Shown: piece after piece, positions 1-5,916 of the stretch | Numbering within the stretch: position 1 is the first letter of the stretch | How the letters are laid out: every line of letters begins with the position of its first letter | NCBI GenBank assembly: GCA_012735285.1 | Contig: JAAYHT010000026.1 | Coordinates: forward strand, 1 to 8,048 | Reading direction: 5' to 3' | Source: Clostridiales bacterium | Lineage (GTDB): Bacteria; Bacillota; Clostridia; Peptostreptococcales; Anaerovoracaceae | DNA length: 8,048 nt | The notes under the pieces: model-generated | Seen by the model: only the letters and a program-made list of their open reading frames with translations | The model's database searches: none | What the model was told of the DNA's origin: nothing | Translations under genes and position numbers: made by a program

Positions 1-223
1 CTGGTGCAAAGAAAATTATTATCAATTGGAGCATCAGCGGCGTTCCCCTAATTATCCAAACAAAGGTTCTTGATAACCAACGAAGGGGATAAAAGCGACT
101 CATGGATCCAAAAGCAATCACCAGCCCTAGCGGTAGTGAGAAAATTAAAGTCAATGCAAAGAGCTGGCAATTGAGCATAAAGCTTTCAGTTAGCCGGTCA
201 ATGATCACAGGAATCTCATTCAT
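1..223 (-). CDS. Amino-acid ABC transporter permease, N-terminal part (cut by window edge)
   Basis: Membrane subunit of a polar amino-acid importer of the HisM/GlnP type. The reading frame opens with ATG at 223 and stays open for 74 codons to the window edge, so the C-terminal two thirds are missing. The protein begins MNEIPVIIDRL, has a hydrophobic first membrane segment around residues 19-38, and then the family hallmark RGTPLMLQL at residues 59-67. The RGTP-x-x-x-Q motif just before the second membrane segment is characteristic of the His/Glu/Gln/Arg permease family. It begins 27 bp after the binding-protein stop, so the two are almost surely co-transcribed. Its ribosome binding site is weak (GAAAGAAG-like), which is common when a permease is made at a lower level than its binding protein. 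The substrate cannot be told from this fragment. Confidence 0.9.
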   Translation of the reverse strand, partial: MNEIPVIIDRLTESFMLNCQLFALTLIFSLPLGLVIAFGSMSRFYPLRWLSRTFVWIIRGTPLMLQLIIIFFAP

Positions 224-250
224 GTCTATCTTCTTTCGTTATATGTACTC

Positions 251-1060
251 TTATTCAGCCAGTTCCAGGCCGTACTTATCAGCTAATGCAGCCATGGATC
301 CGTCTTCAACTAGTTCAGCAAAAATCTTGTTAACTTCTGCACAGATATCTGAGCCTTTACGGAAGGCAACACCGTAGTTCTCTTCTGCCAGGTGATCTAC
401 AATTTCAAGATCCTCATAGCTGGTGCCTTCTCCTGTCATAGTCTTTGCAAGAGTTAAGTCTAGTATGGCAGCATCTGCAGTTCCAGCTTTAACTTCCATC
501 AGACACTCAGTCTGTAAGGTTTTAGGAACATAGTTTGCCTGTTGCAGATTCTCATCGTTTTGAATGATCTTTTCACCAGCAGAACCCTGCTCTGCAGCTA
601 CAGCCTTGCCGATTAAGGATTCTAAGCCTGCATATTCAGCACCTTTCTTCATTAGAACTACTTGTGCATTCTTTACATAGGGTACGGTAATTTCCATGGT
701 TGCCTTACGCTCGTCGTCAATGGTTAGACCGTTCCAAATGCAGTCAATGGACTTAGCATTAAGCTCCACTTCCTTGGTATCCCAGTAAATTTCAACAAAT
801 ACGGGTTCAAGACCAAGTTTTTCACAGACTAAAGTGGCAAGCTCAGTATCAAAGCCAGTAAATACGCCATTTTCATCTGTATAATTCATAGGAGCATAAT
901 CGGTATAACCAATGACTAGCTCACCTTTTTCCATAACATAACTTAAATCGCTTTCTTCCTGGCCCTCATTGTTTGATGGCTCCGCTTCTTGTCCGCCTCC
1001 ACAAGCGGCCAGCGAAAGAGCTAGGGCTAACACCAAAAGTATTGCTAGTAATTTCTTCAT
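251..1060 (-). CDS. Amino-acid ABC transporter substrate-binding lipoprotein (SBP_bac_3 family)
   Basis: Extracytoplasmic receptor that captures an amino acid and delivers it to the permease encoded downstream. At 269 residues it has the usual family length. A hydrophobic signal at residues 1-19 ends in a lipobox L-A-A-C with Cys20 as the lipid-anchored residue, followed by a low-complexity Gly/Glu/Ser/Asn linker. The family 3 solute-binding fold follows: the ligand-pocket start (DYAPMNYTDENG), FTGFDTELA, the hinge-region segment IWNGLTIDDERK, and the C-terminal FRKGSD with a closing helix ending in DKYGLE. A GGAGG ribosome binding site lies 8-9 bp before the ATG. It has its own promoter (1100-1127) and is followed by its permease. 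The exact amino acid (glutamine, cystine, arginine or another polar one) is not decidable by eye. Confidence 0.93.
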   Translation of the reverse strand: MKKLLAILLVLALALSLAACGGGQEAEPSNNEGQEESDLSYVMEKGELVIGYTDYAPMNYTDENGVFTGFDTELATLVCEKLGLEPVFVEIYWDTKEVELNAKSIDCIWNGLTIDDERKATMEITVPYVKNAQVVLMKKGAEYAGLESLIGKAVAAEQGSAGEKIIQNDENLQQANYVPKTLQTECLMEVKAGTADAAILDLTLAKTMTGEGTSYEDLEIVDHLAEENYGVAFRKGSDICAEVNKIFAELVEDGSMAALADKYGLELAE

Positions 1061-1099
1061 CTACAATTCCTCCAATTCTAGTCATAAAAATCTTTTACT

Positions 1100-1127
1100 A
1101 TTATACCACGTTAACGAGATAAAGCAA
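1100..1127 (-). promoter_or_regulatory. Sigma-A-type promoter of the amino-acid transporter operon
   Basis: On the minus strand there is TTGCTT (1122-1127), a 16-base spacer, and a perfect TATAAT (1100-1105), placed about 40 bp upstream of the binding-protein ATG. The spacer contains the perfect 8-bp palindrome CGTTAACG (1109-1116), which could be an operator half or coincidence. Confidence 0.75.
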
Positions 1128-1180
1128 TAGCTTTTTATCACTTCTATTATTTAAGGAGTTAAATTAATTTATTAGCCCCG

Positions 1181-1208
1181 TTGAAGAATGCTTTTATAGT
1201 TTTATACT
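1181..1208 (+). promoter_or_regulatory. Plus-strand sigma-A-type promoter reading into the structured RNA
   Basis: TTGAAG (1181-1186), a 16-base spacer and TATACT (1203-1208) face away from the amino-acid transporter genes and towards the structured region that ends at the terminator at 1352-1378. Transcription would begin near 1215. No open reading frame follows on this strand, so the product is expected to be RNA. Confidence 0.6.
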
Positions 1209-1212
1209 TGCA

Positions 1213-1386
1213 ACACTAAAGATCTTTCTGCCTGTGAAACGTCACGGGATAAGTCACGATGCGAAATTTGCAAGTCGCTATGGAGTGATCGGCAACTACG
1301 CCCCTTGTGGACTTTCACCACAGATTGAAGGAAAGCCCGTCATACAAATAGTAAGGGGATAAAAGCTGTATCCCCTTAACTCTTTA
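1213..1386 (+). ncRNA. Candidate structured non-coding RNA, possibly raiA-type
   Basis: A gene-free stretch of about 170 bases runs from a good promoter to an intrinsic terminator. It is more G/C-rich than the surrounding spacer and full of short helices: GTGA/TCAC at 1234-1237 and 1242-1245; TCAC/GTGA at 1254-1257 and 1285-1288, enclosing GCGA/TCGC at 1261-1264 and 1275-1278; GGC/GCC at 1291-1293 and 1300-1302; and TGTGG/CCACA at 1306-1310 and 1318-1322. Two longer-range pairings, CTTTC (1224-1228) with GAAAG (1331-1335) and ACGGG (1244-1248) with CCCGT (1336-1340), would cross and make a pseudoknot; the second competes with the 1234-1245 hairpin for two bases. The size, own promoter, own terminator and the phrase GATCGGCAACTACGCCC remind me of the raiA-motif RNA of Clostridia, but that is recollection, not a covariance match. 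On the opposite strand it could instead be a leader of the amino-acid operon, which fits the promoters less well. Confidence 0.5.
1352..1378. terminator. Bidirectional intrinsic terminator between ncRNA and NTPase gene
   Basis: A 10-bp perfect stem, TAAGGGGATA (1352-1361) with TATCCCCTTA (1369-1378), encloses a 7-base loop. On the plus strand it is followed by AACTCTTTAC, and on the minus strand by CTATTTG. Both tails are only moderately U-rich, so efficiency is uncertain. It lies 8 bp beyond the stop of the minus-strand NTPase gene and at the end of the plus-strand structured RNA, so it can serve both convergent transcripts. Confidence 0.75.
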
Positions 1387-1932
1387 CTATAAACCATGTT
1401 TACCAAGGAATTTTAGAATTTCTTCTTTTGATCTATCTTGACTATAATCATCAGTATCTATTACCAAAGTGTCCGGGTGGGCTCTTACTTTATCTAGGAA
1501 AAAGTTAGACTCTTTCTTTATAACTCCCAAAACAGGAATAGAACTATCCAAGGCTTCATAAACAGCATTAATGAATTCCGGTACTTTAGTTTCTATTCTT
1601 CCTAATTCATCCATTAATATTAGTTTCTTTTGTTTGATGGCATTGTCTAATGAGCTAATTCCAACTGTCCTGAAAACTTCGTAATAAAGCTTTCTGTCTT
1701 TATCAATAACTGCCATTAAATCTGCATATTCCGCTATACTATCTACGTCACGGTTAGGTATATAGCTCTCTTTGCTTACATCCACTAGCCTGAAAGCCTT
1801 GGTTTCTCCATTTATTATTAATCTCTGCACAAAGAACCCGCCCGTTAAATGTATAATGGGATCAATCATACTTTTTAATAGAGTAGATTTGCCTGACCTG
1901 ATACGACCAGTAACAAATAAGTTATTAGGCAT
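1387..1932 (-). CDS. Small P-loop NTPase of the THEP1/nucleoside-triphosphatase type
   Basis: A 181-residue cytoplasmic P-loop protein, last gene of the Moco-riboswitch operon. Walker A is GRIRSGKST at residues 9-17. Walker B is LILMDELGRIE at 104-114, carrying the Asp-Glu followed by Gly-Arg/Lys-Ile/Met-Glu that typifies THEP1-like nucleoside-triphosphatases. The segment GGFFVQRLIINGETKAFRL at 31-49 matches the family's GF-T-E-V-R...G-F region. I start it at the ATG at 1932: an AGGAGAG site lies 6 bp before it. An upstream in-frame ATG at 1956 overlaps the preceding stop by one base but has no ribosome binding site. Its place behind a molybdate/tungstate-type transporter suggests a role in metal cofactor maturation, comparable to the GTPase MobB, but that is inference; the THEP1 family has no well-defined physiological role. 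Stop at 1387 lies next to the terminator. Confidence 0.8.
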   Translation of the reverse strand: MPNNLFVTGRIRSGKSTLLKSMIDPIIHLTGGFFVQRLIINGETKAFRLVDVSKESYIPNRDVDSIAEYADLMAVIDKDRKLYYEVFRTVGISSLDNAIKQKKLILMDELGRIETKVPEFINAVYEALDSSIPVLGVIKKESNFFLDKVRAHPDTLVIDTDDYSQDRSKEEILKFLGKHGL

Positions 1933-1955
1933 TTTATGCTCTCCTAGTTGATGCA

Positions 1956-3044
1956 TTATTTTCGTTCGGCTGTTTCTAGAATGTCTTCAATTTCTTTCTC
2001 ACTTATTTCATAATTGAAAAAGAGGGAATAGAATTCGCTGATGTCTGCACGCATATCCGTTTTAATTACTTCAGGATAAAGCAGCGCTGACAACCATTTT
2101 ACACCTAATAGACGCATTACTGAAGGAGGCCTATTAATCCAGTCATATGGATAATTAGGTATCTCATAGACTTCATTGTTTTTTACAGCCGTAATATTAG
2201 CCCAGGTTTTATCGCTTTTTATCTTGTTATATACAGAATGGGTGGTATCTCCATCAGTGCTTATAATAATAACTTCTGGGTCCCAAACAAGAATCTGCTC
2301 AATCGATACCTGCATGCGGCGGATATCAGGGGTATCAGGTACAGCAACATTTTTTGCGCCTGCAAGATCAAAGGCTTCCGAGTTGACAGTTCCACTAACT
2401 TCTGTTTCCAAGCCTTCCATTCCTTCTGCATAATATACTTTAACCTTTTGCTCTTCTCCGATCGACTTCAAGTTAGTACTGATTTCTTCTAAGGTTTTGT
2501 CACTATAAGCTGCAAGTTCCTCAGCTCGTTCGCTTTCTCCAATTAAATCTCCCAGGAATCTATATGCCTCTGCTGTTTTTTGTAAACTCCCATCAACCAT
2601 AACAACGGGAATACCGGTCAGGTTTTGAATTTCATCGGCATCACCAGCATATTCTGGGGAAACATCTCCAACGCTAATGATAATATCAGGGCCTGCTTTT
2701 AATAATTCTTCTATACTGCCTGTAGGTGTACTACCTTTCCAGCGCCCCAAGCTCGGTAAATCATGGTATTCAGGAGCAATTATTATTTTTTCACTATCTC
2801 TCAACTCACTGGTCCATCCTGCTAACTTTTCGGGTGCCAGAGTGTAAAGTAATACGCTTCCTATTGCAGAAGTAGAGTAAACTTTTTCAATATTAGTTGA
2901 TATTTCTACCTCACGGCCAGCCATATCCATTATTGTTTTTGTTTCTGATTCAGGGCCTTGATCTGATTGTCCCCCTTGACAGCCTGTTGATGCAAACAAT
3001 AACAAGATGACCAAAATTATTATTAAAACCTTATTTCTTCTCAT
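1956..3044 (-). CDS. ABC transporter substrate-binding lipoprotein, FecCD-transporter type (probable molybdate/tungstate)
   Basis: Extracytoplasmic receptor of 362 residues with the helical-backbone fold used by iron-chelate, cobalamin and some oxyanion importers (PeriBP_2/TroA-like). A strongly hydrophobic signal (residues 6-18) ends at the lipobox S-T-G-C with Cys22, then a Gly/Gln/Ser/Asp/Glu linker. The mature domain opens with the family motif DMAGREVEIS. It then has LAPEKLAGW, EELLKAGPDIIIS, and near the C-terminus DWINRPPSVMRLLGVKWL, which closes the second lobe. A strong AAGGAGG lies 5 bp before the ATG, 21 bp after the ATPase gene. Automated annotation would call it an iron(III)/siderophore binding protein. 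The Moco-type leader of the operon instead points to molybdate or tungstate, as in the FecCD-like MolBCA importer of Haemophilus. The ligand residues cannot be read from sequence alone. Confidence 0.88.
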   Translation of the reverse strand: MRRNKVLIIILVILLLFASTGCQGGQSDQGPESETKTIMDMAGREVEISTNIEKVYSTSAIGSVLLYTLAPEKLAGWTSELRDSEKIIIAPEYHDLPSLGRWKGSTPTGSIEELLKAGPDIIISVGDVSPEYAGDADEIQNLTGIPVVMVDGSLQKTAEAYRFLGDLIGESERAEELAAYSDKTLEEISTNLKSIGEEQKVKVYYAEGMEGLETEVSGTVNSEAFDLAGAKNVAVPDTPDIRRMQVSIEQILVWDPEVIIISTDGDTTHSVYNKIKSDKTWANITAVKNNEVYEIPNYPYDWINRPPSVMRLLGVKWLSALLYPEVIKTDMRADISEFYSLFFNYEISEKEIEDILETAERK

Positions 3045-3065
3045 GGTAATCCTCCTTGTTGATTT

Positions 3066-3851
3066 TTAAGCTACTACCGGAATACAGATTTTATGTAGTT
3101 TGCCGTTTTTAATTTGAGCATTGGCAATCTCCACATCTATTCCATAAATATTTTTTAAATTATCTTCGGTTATAACTTCATCTACACTGCCTGAACACAA
3201 TATCTGCCCATCTTTTAGCATAATGGCCTTACCTCCACAAAAGAGGGCGTGATCAGGATGATGAGTTGACATGATAATACTTAAACCTTGACCTGCCAAA
3301 CGCTTAATGTGGTTTAGAAGTCTTATTTGATTGCCATAGTCAAGGTTGGAGGTCGGTTCATCCATAACTAGTATTTTTGGTTCCTGGGCTAGTGCCCGGG
3401 CAATCAGAACCAATTGCCGTTCTCCACCGCTTATTTCTGTATATCTTTTATCTGCTAAGTATAATATATTGAGATTTTCCATTGCCTCCTTAGCAACTCT
3501 ATAATCCAGTTCAGAGGGTGAAGCATAGTTGTTAATATGAGCAGTTCTACCCATTAGGACAACGTCAACTACGGAGTAAGGAAATGATGGTGCATGGTTC
3601 TGAGGAACATATCCCATTTGCTTAGCAAGCTCCCGTCTACTGCTGTTGCTGACATCCTTGCCATTTACAATCACTTGTCCCTGATAGGCTTTATAAAGTC
3701 CTAGGATGGTTTTAAAGAGAGTGGTTTTTCCAGCTCCATTAGGACCGAGAACGCTGACAATCTCTCCTCTTTCTACTTTCATTGATATACCTTCAATAAT
3801 CGGTTGATCCTTCTTATACGCAAAAGACAAATTCCTTATTTCCAAACTCAT
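3066..3851 (-). CDS. ABC transporter ATPase, FecE/BtuD-like (probable molybdate/tungstate)
   Basis: Cytoplasmic ATP-hydrolysing subunit, 261 residues, normal length for the FepC/BtuD family. Every catalytic motif is intact: Walker A GPNGAGKT at residues 36-43, Q-loop Gln84 in VPQN, signature SGGERQ at 141-146, Walker B ILVMDEPT at 160-167, and H-loop His197 in STHH. The start is set at the ATG at 3851, which overlaps the permease stop as ATGA (4-bp overlap) and has AGGAGG eight bases upstream. A TTG two codons earlier is in frame but sits only 2 bp from that site, too close to be used. The overlap implies translational coupling with the permease, as expected for two subunits of one complex. 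It pairs with the FecCD permease and the lipoprotein receptor on either side. Confidence 0.93.
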   Translation of the reverse strand: MSLEIRNLSFAYKKDQPIIEGISMKVERGEIVSVLGPNGAGKTTLFKTILGLYKAYQGQVIVNGKDVSNSSRRELAKQMGYVPQNHAPSFPYSVVDVVLMGRTAHINNYASPSELDYRVAKEAMENLNILYLADKRYTEISGGERQLVLIARALAQEPKILVMDEPTSNLDYGNQIRLLNHIKRLAGQGLSIIMSTHHPDHALFCGGKAIMLKDGQILCSGSVDEVITEDNLKNIYGIDVEIANAQIKNGKLHKICIPVVA

Positions 3852-4879
3852 TTCCAACTCCTCCTGCTGTGGGATAAAAGATATATGAAGAATGGAGCTC
3901 CAATCAAAGATGTTAATATGCCTAATGGTATCTCCATTGCTAATAATGTCCGAGCTATTGTATCAACCACAAGTAAAAATGAACCTCCCACTGCCATAGA
4001 AACTGGAAGTAGGCTCCGGTAGTTAGGTCCTGTTATTGCCCTGGCAAAATGGGGAATAACCAGTCCTACCCATCCAATCATCCCACTTATTGATACTGAG
4101 GAAGCCGTAAGCAGGGTAGCGCAGATTATCACTATTAAGCGCAACCTATCTGTATTAACACCCATACTCTGTGCTTCTTCATCTCCAAAAGTCAGCAGAT
4201 TTAACTTCCAGCGTAACAGTAAAAGTGGAATTATACCAACCAACATGGGAGGAATAACCATATATATATCCTTCATTTGTATCGAGCCTAAACTTCCCAT
4301 CATCCAATATGTAATGGCTGGCAGCTTTTCGTAAGGGTCAGCTACACTTTTTATTAACGATACCAATGATGAAAAAATTGTGCCGACTAGGATTCCTCCT
4401 AATACCAGAATTAATGTAATATCGCCGGATCTTTTGATAAGATTTCCTATAAAATACGTAAGCCAAACTGCTAATAAACCGAAAACAAAGGCAGAAATAG
4501 CTACACCTAAACTTCCCCATGAATTAATAATAGCTATGGTAGCTCCGAAACCTGCTCCGGCAGACACTCCTAATATATCCGGAGAAACCAAGGGGTTTCT
4601 AAATGTTCCTTGAAAGGCTGCTCCTGAAACAGAAAGGGCCATTCCTATTATAATAGCAGCTAATATTCTAGGAATACGCACATCGAATATTACAGTATGT
4701 GCAGTTGCAGATAGGTTACTCTCAGCAAAAAACAGGCCTGTTAATGCCTTCCAAATATCTGCATAAGAAACCGGATAGCGCCCTATCGTTAATGCGACAA
4801 TAGCAAGCAATATAGGTAAAAGCACTAGAACTATAATCTTTAACTTGCTGTACTTAGCAACAAAAGCTGTATTTTTCAT
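3848..4879 (-). CDS. ABC transporter permease, FecCD family (probable molybdate/tungstate)
   Basis: Integral membrane channel subunit, 343 residues, with about ten hydrophobic segments and the conserved FecCD/BtuC signatures. These are GAAFQGTFRNPLVSPDILG in the first third, GWVGLVIPHFAR before the later helices, and the C-terminal PLGILTSLIGAPFFIYLL. The family forms homodimers that import iron chelates, haem, vitamin B12 and, in the MolB group, molybdate/tungstate. The ATG at 4879 is preceded immediately by an in-frame TAA, so no earlier start is possible. The nearest ribosome-binding-like run is GAGGGGG, about 14 bases upstream, which is unusually far. First gene after the Moco-type riboswitch and its terminator, so expression of the operon is probably set by read-through of the hairpin at 4911-4944. 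Confidence 0.93.
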   Translation of the reverse strand: MKNTAFVAKYSKLKIIVLVLLPILLAIVALTIGRYPVSYADIWKALTGLFFAESNLSATAHTVIFDVRIPRILAAIIIGMALSVSGAAFQGTFRNPLVSPDILGVSAGAGFGATIAIINSWGSLGVAISAFVFGLLAVWLTYFIGNLIKRSGDITLILVLGGILVGTIFSSLVSLIKSVADPYEKLPAITYWMMGSLGSIQMKDIYMVIPPMLVGIIPLLLLRWKLNLLTFGDEEAQSMGVNTDRLRLIVIICATLLTASSVSISGMIGWVGLVIPHFARAITGPNYRSLLPVSMAVGGSFLLVVDTIARTLLAMEIPLGILTSLIGAPFFIYLLSHSRRSWK

Positions 4880-4910
4880 TTAATAGCAATAAACCCCCTC
4901 TGAAAACTAA

Positions 4911-4944
4911 AGGCACTTCTTGAACGGAGAGCATAGAAGTGCCT
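4911..4944 (-). terminator. Regulatory intrinsic terminator in the riboswitch leader
   Basis: On the minus strand a 10-bp perfect stem AGGCACTTCT / AGAAGTGCCT encloses a 14-base loop and is followed by TTTAGTTTTC, a U-rich tail. It lies between the riboswitch aptamer and the permease start, the position of an expression platform. The loop contains TCTCCG, nearly a copy of the aptamer's 5' P1 strand (ACTCCG), so the GGAG(A) strand of P1 could pair with either. Confidence 0.85.
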
Positions 4945-4961
4945 ATAAATACATACTAATT

Positions 4962-5070
4962 ATCTCCTTTCCAAGTCGGGAGGCTGTCAGATTTCTCTTT
5001 CAACCCTGTGGGTAGTATTACCCAGGCCAAGTCACCATAGCTATAGCCTTAGGTGAAAGGGCTCGGAGTT
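4962..5070 (-). promoter_or_regulatory. Moco (molybdenum/tungsten cofactor) riboswitch aptamer
   Basis: Read on the minus strand the element opens with AACTCCGAGCCC (5059-5070) and closes with GCCTCCCGACTTGGAAAGGAG (4963-4983). These are the conserved flanks I recall for the Moco RNA motif. P1 forms from CTCC with GGAG. P2 can form from CTTTCA with TGAAAG. Inside are a TCACC/GGTGA hairpin enclosing GCTATAGC, and a TGGGTA/TACCCA hairpin. At about 109 nt it is compact compared with the E. coli moaA leader. Known Moco RNAs often precede molybdate transporter and Moco biosynthesis genes and act as off-switches when the cofactor is abundant; versions lacking one stem have been proposed to sense the tungsten cofactor. 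It is followed by a terminator, consistent with transcription attenuation. Not verified by a covariance model. Confidence 0.75.
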
Positions 5071-5105
5071 ATTCAATTATTTATTTTTAATTAACTTTCA
5101 TAAAT

Positions 5106-5134
5106 ATTCTATCAAATATTTCCCATAATGTAAA
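5106..5134 (-). promoter_or_regulatory. Sigma-A-type promoter of the riboswitch-controlled transporter operon
   Basis: TTTACA (5129-5134), an exact 17-base spacer and TAGAAT (5106-5111) on the minus strand. The predicted start near 5099 gives a short A/T-rich leader before the aptamer at 5070. This places the aptamer, terminator and four genes on one transcript. Confidence 0.75.
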
Positions 5135-5155
5135 ATGACCGATTATAAAGAATTT

Positions 5156-5767
5156 TTATGCTATTTTACTTTCGAATATGGACATAGCTAACTCTTCAAA
5201 TTTGTCGCTCAAATGTGGCGGACTCCATTCTGGACTTCTACAGATAAAGACAAAATTAAACTTCTCATTAATGACTTCTTTTATATCAGTAGTATGCTCA
5301 AACGGAAATCTGCCTTCTAAACTATAAATCTGTGAATCCTCTCTCCTTATCCATTTTACTTCCGTATCAGGTCTTTCTTCGATTACTCTTCTTAACCAAT
5401 TGCTACAGTTAATACTATCATCGCCGTTATAATAGTGATAGTAATCATGATGAAAGTCAATATTAACAATCTTTATCTGTAATCCCTTTGGTATTTTATC
5501 AATTACTTTCTTTATACTCTTATGTGAATATGATTTGCAGAAATGATTCTTGTTAATACTCATTAACTTCAAATATTTCTTAAGGAAATAGTATTCATCG
5601 ATTACACCTACTTCCTTGAGCTTCGGATATCTAAAATATCTTTCCTTCCACATGGCTTTTAGCTTATCTTTGGGTATTTCATCGCTTCCTTTGGGGAAAT
5701 ATATTTCTCTTTCTTTAAAAGATGCCTCAATAAAGTAATCGAAATCGATGCTCAATATTCCTACCAT
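5156..5767 (-). CDS. Uncharacterised protein with D-x-H-H-D motif (possibly UPF0489/arginase-fold-like)
   Basis: I do not firmly recognise this 203-residue protein. It has no signal peptide or membrane segment and is rich in Lys, Tyr, Phe and Asp. Visible features are a short N-terminal strand with SIDFDYF (residues 6-12) and a central strand ending in NIDFHHDYYHYY (102-113). Within the latter, Asp104, His106, His107, Asp108 and His111 look like a metal site. After it come CSNWLRR (121-127) and a C-terminal ICRSPEWSPPHLSDKF segment. An Asp-x-His-x-Asp site after a beta strand followed by an Asn-Trp motif recalls UPF0489 proteins and ureohydrolase-like folds, so a metal-dependent hydrolase is possible but unproven. 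The start is supported by AAGGGGG 7 bp upstream of the ATG. It stands alone between two operons: a terminator lies upstream and a promoter for the next operon lies downstream. Confidence 0.75.
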   Translation of the reverse strand: MVGILSIDFDYFIEASFKEREIYFPKGSDEIPKDKLKAMWKERYFRYPKLKEVGVIDEYYFLKKYLKLMSINKNHFCKSYSHKSIKKVIDKIPKGLQIKIVNIDFHHDYYHYYNGDDSINCSNWLRRVIEERPDTEVKWIRREDSQIYSLEGRFPFEHTTDIKEVINEKFNFVFICRSPEWSPPHLSDKFEELAMSIFESKIA

Positions 5768-5858
5768 TATATAGCCCCCTTATCCTTTGTTCAAACCATT
5801 AACTATTAATAAAGCAAAATATAATGGGTCAGGAGTAAGCATTGAAGACATGAATAAA

Positions 5859-5898
5859 AAATAGTACTTGTACTAATTATACCGCACAAGTACTATTT
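5859..5898 (-). terminator. Intrinsic terminator of the Mrp-NifX operon
   Basis: A 13-bp perfect stem, AAATAGTACTTGT / ACAAGTACTATTT, has a 14-base loop. On the minus strand the 3' arm runs into a T-tract (TATTTTTTATTC). It begins 18 bp after the stop of the Mrp-NifX gene. On the plus strand the tail is poor in T, so it is directional. Confidence 0.9.
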
Positions 5899-5916
5899 CG
5901 AACAAGCTTTTATACT

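Noticed and set aside
83..96. 14-base direct repeat AAGGGGATAAAAGC shared with 1353-1366
   Set aside because: One copy lies in coding sequence of the permease and the other in a terminator stem; with no extension or duplication around them it is best taken as coincidence.
102..377. Plus-strand 91-codon open frame
   Set aside because: It spans the ends of two conserved minus-strand genes and their junction, with no family resemblance.
1200..1345. Minus-strand reading as a cobalamin or lysine riboswitch for the amino-acid operon
   Set aside because: GTGGTGAAAGTCCAC and AAGGGGCG...GCCGA give partial resemblance, but the GCCACTG core and B12 box, or the lysine P1 flanks, are missing, and the amino-acid operon has its own promoter downstream of this region.
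1933..1956. N-terminal extension of the NTPase from the ATG at 1956
   Set aside because: No ribosome binding site precedes it, whereas AGGAGAG lies 6 bp before the ATG at 1932, and Walker A position then fits the family.
2176..2492. Plus-strand open frames opposite the binding-protein gene
   Set aside because: They are antisense to a clearly conserved gene, overlap each other in different frames, and lack recognisable motifs.
3852..3857. TTG start for the ATPase
   Set aside because: It would lie 2 bp from the AGGAGG site; the ATG at 3851 has proper spacing and an ATGA overlap with the permease.
5872..5885. TATAAT inside the loop of the terminator at 5859-5898 as a promoter for the 203-residue gene
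   Set aside because: The only -35 candidate (TTGTTC, 18-base spacer) is weak and the box sits within a terminator loop; not enough to call.
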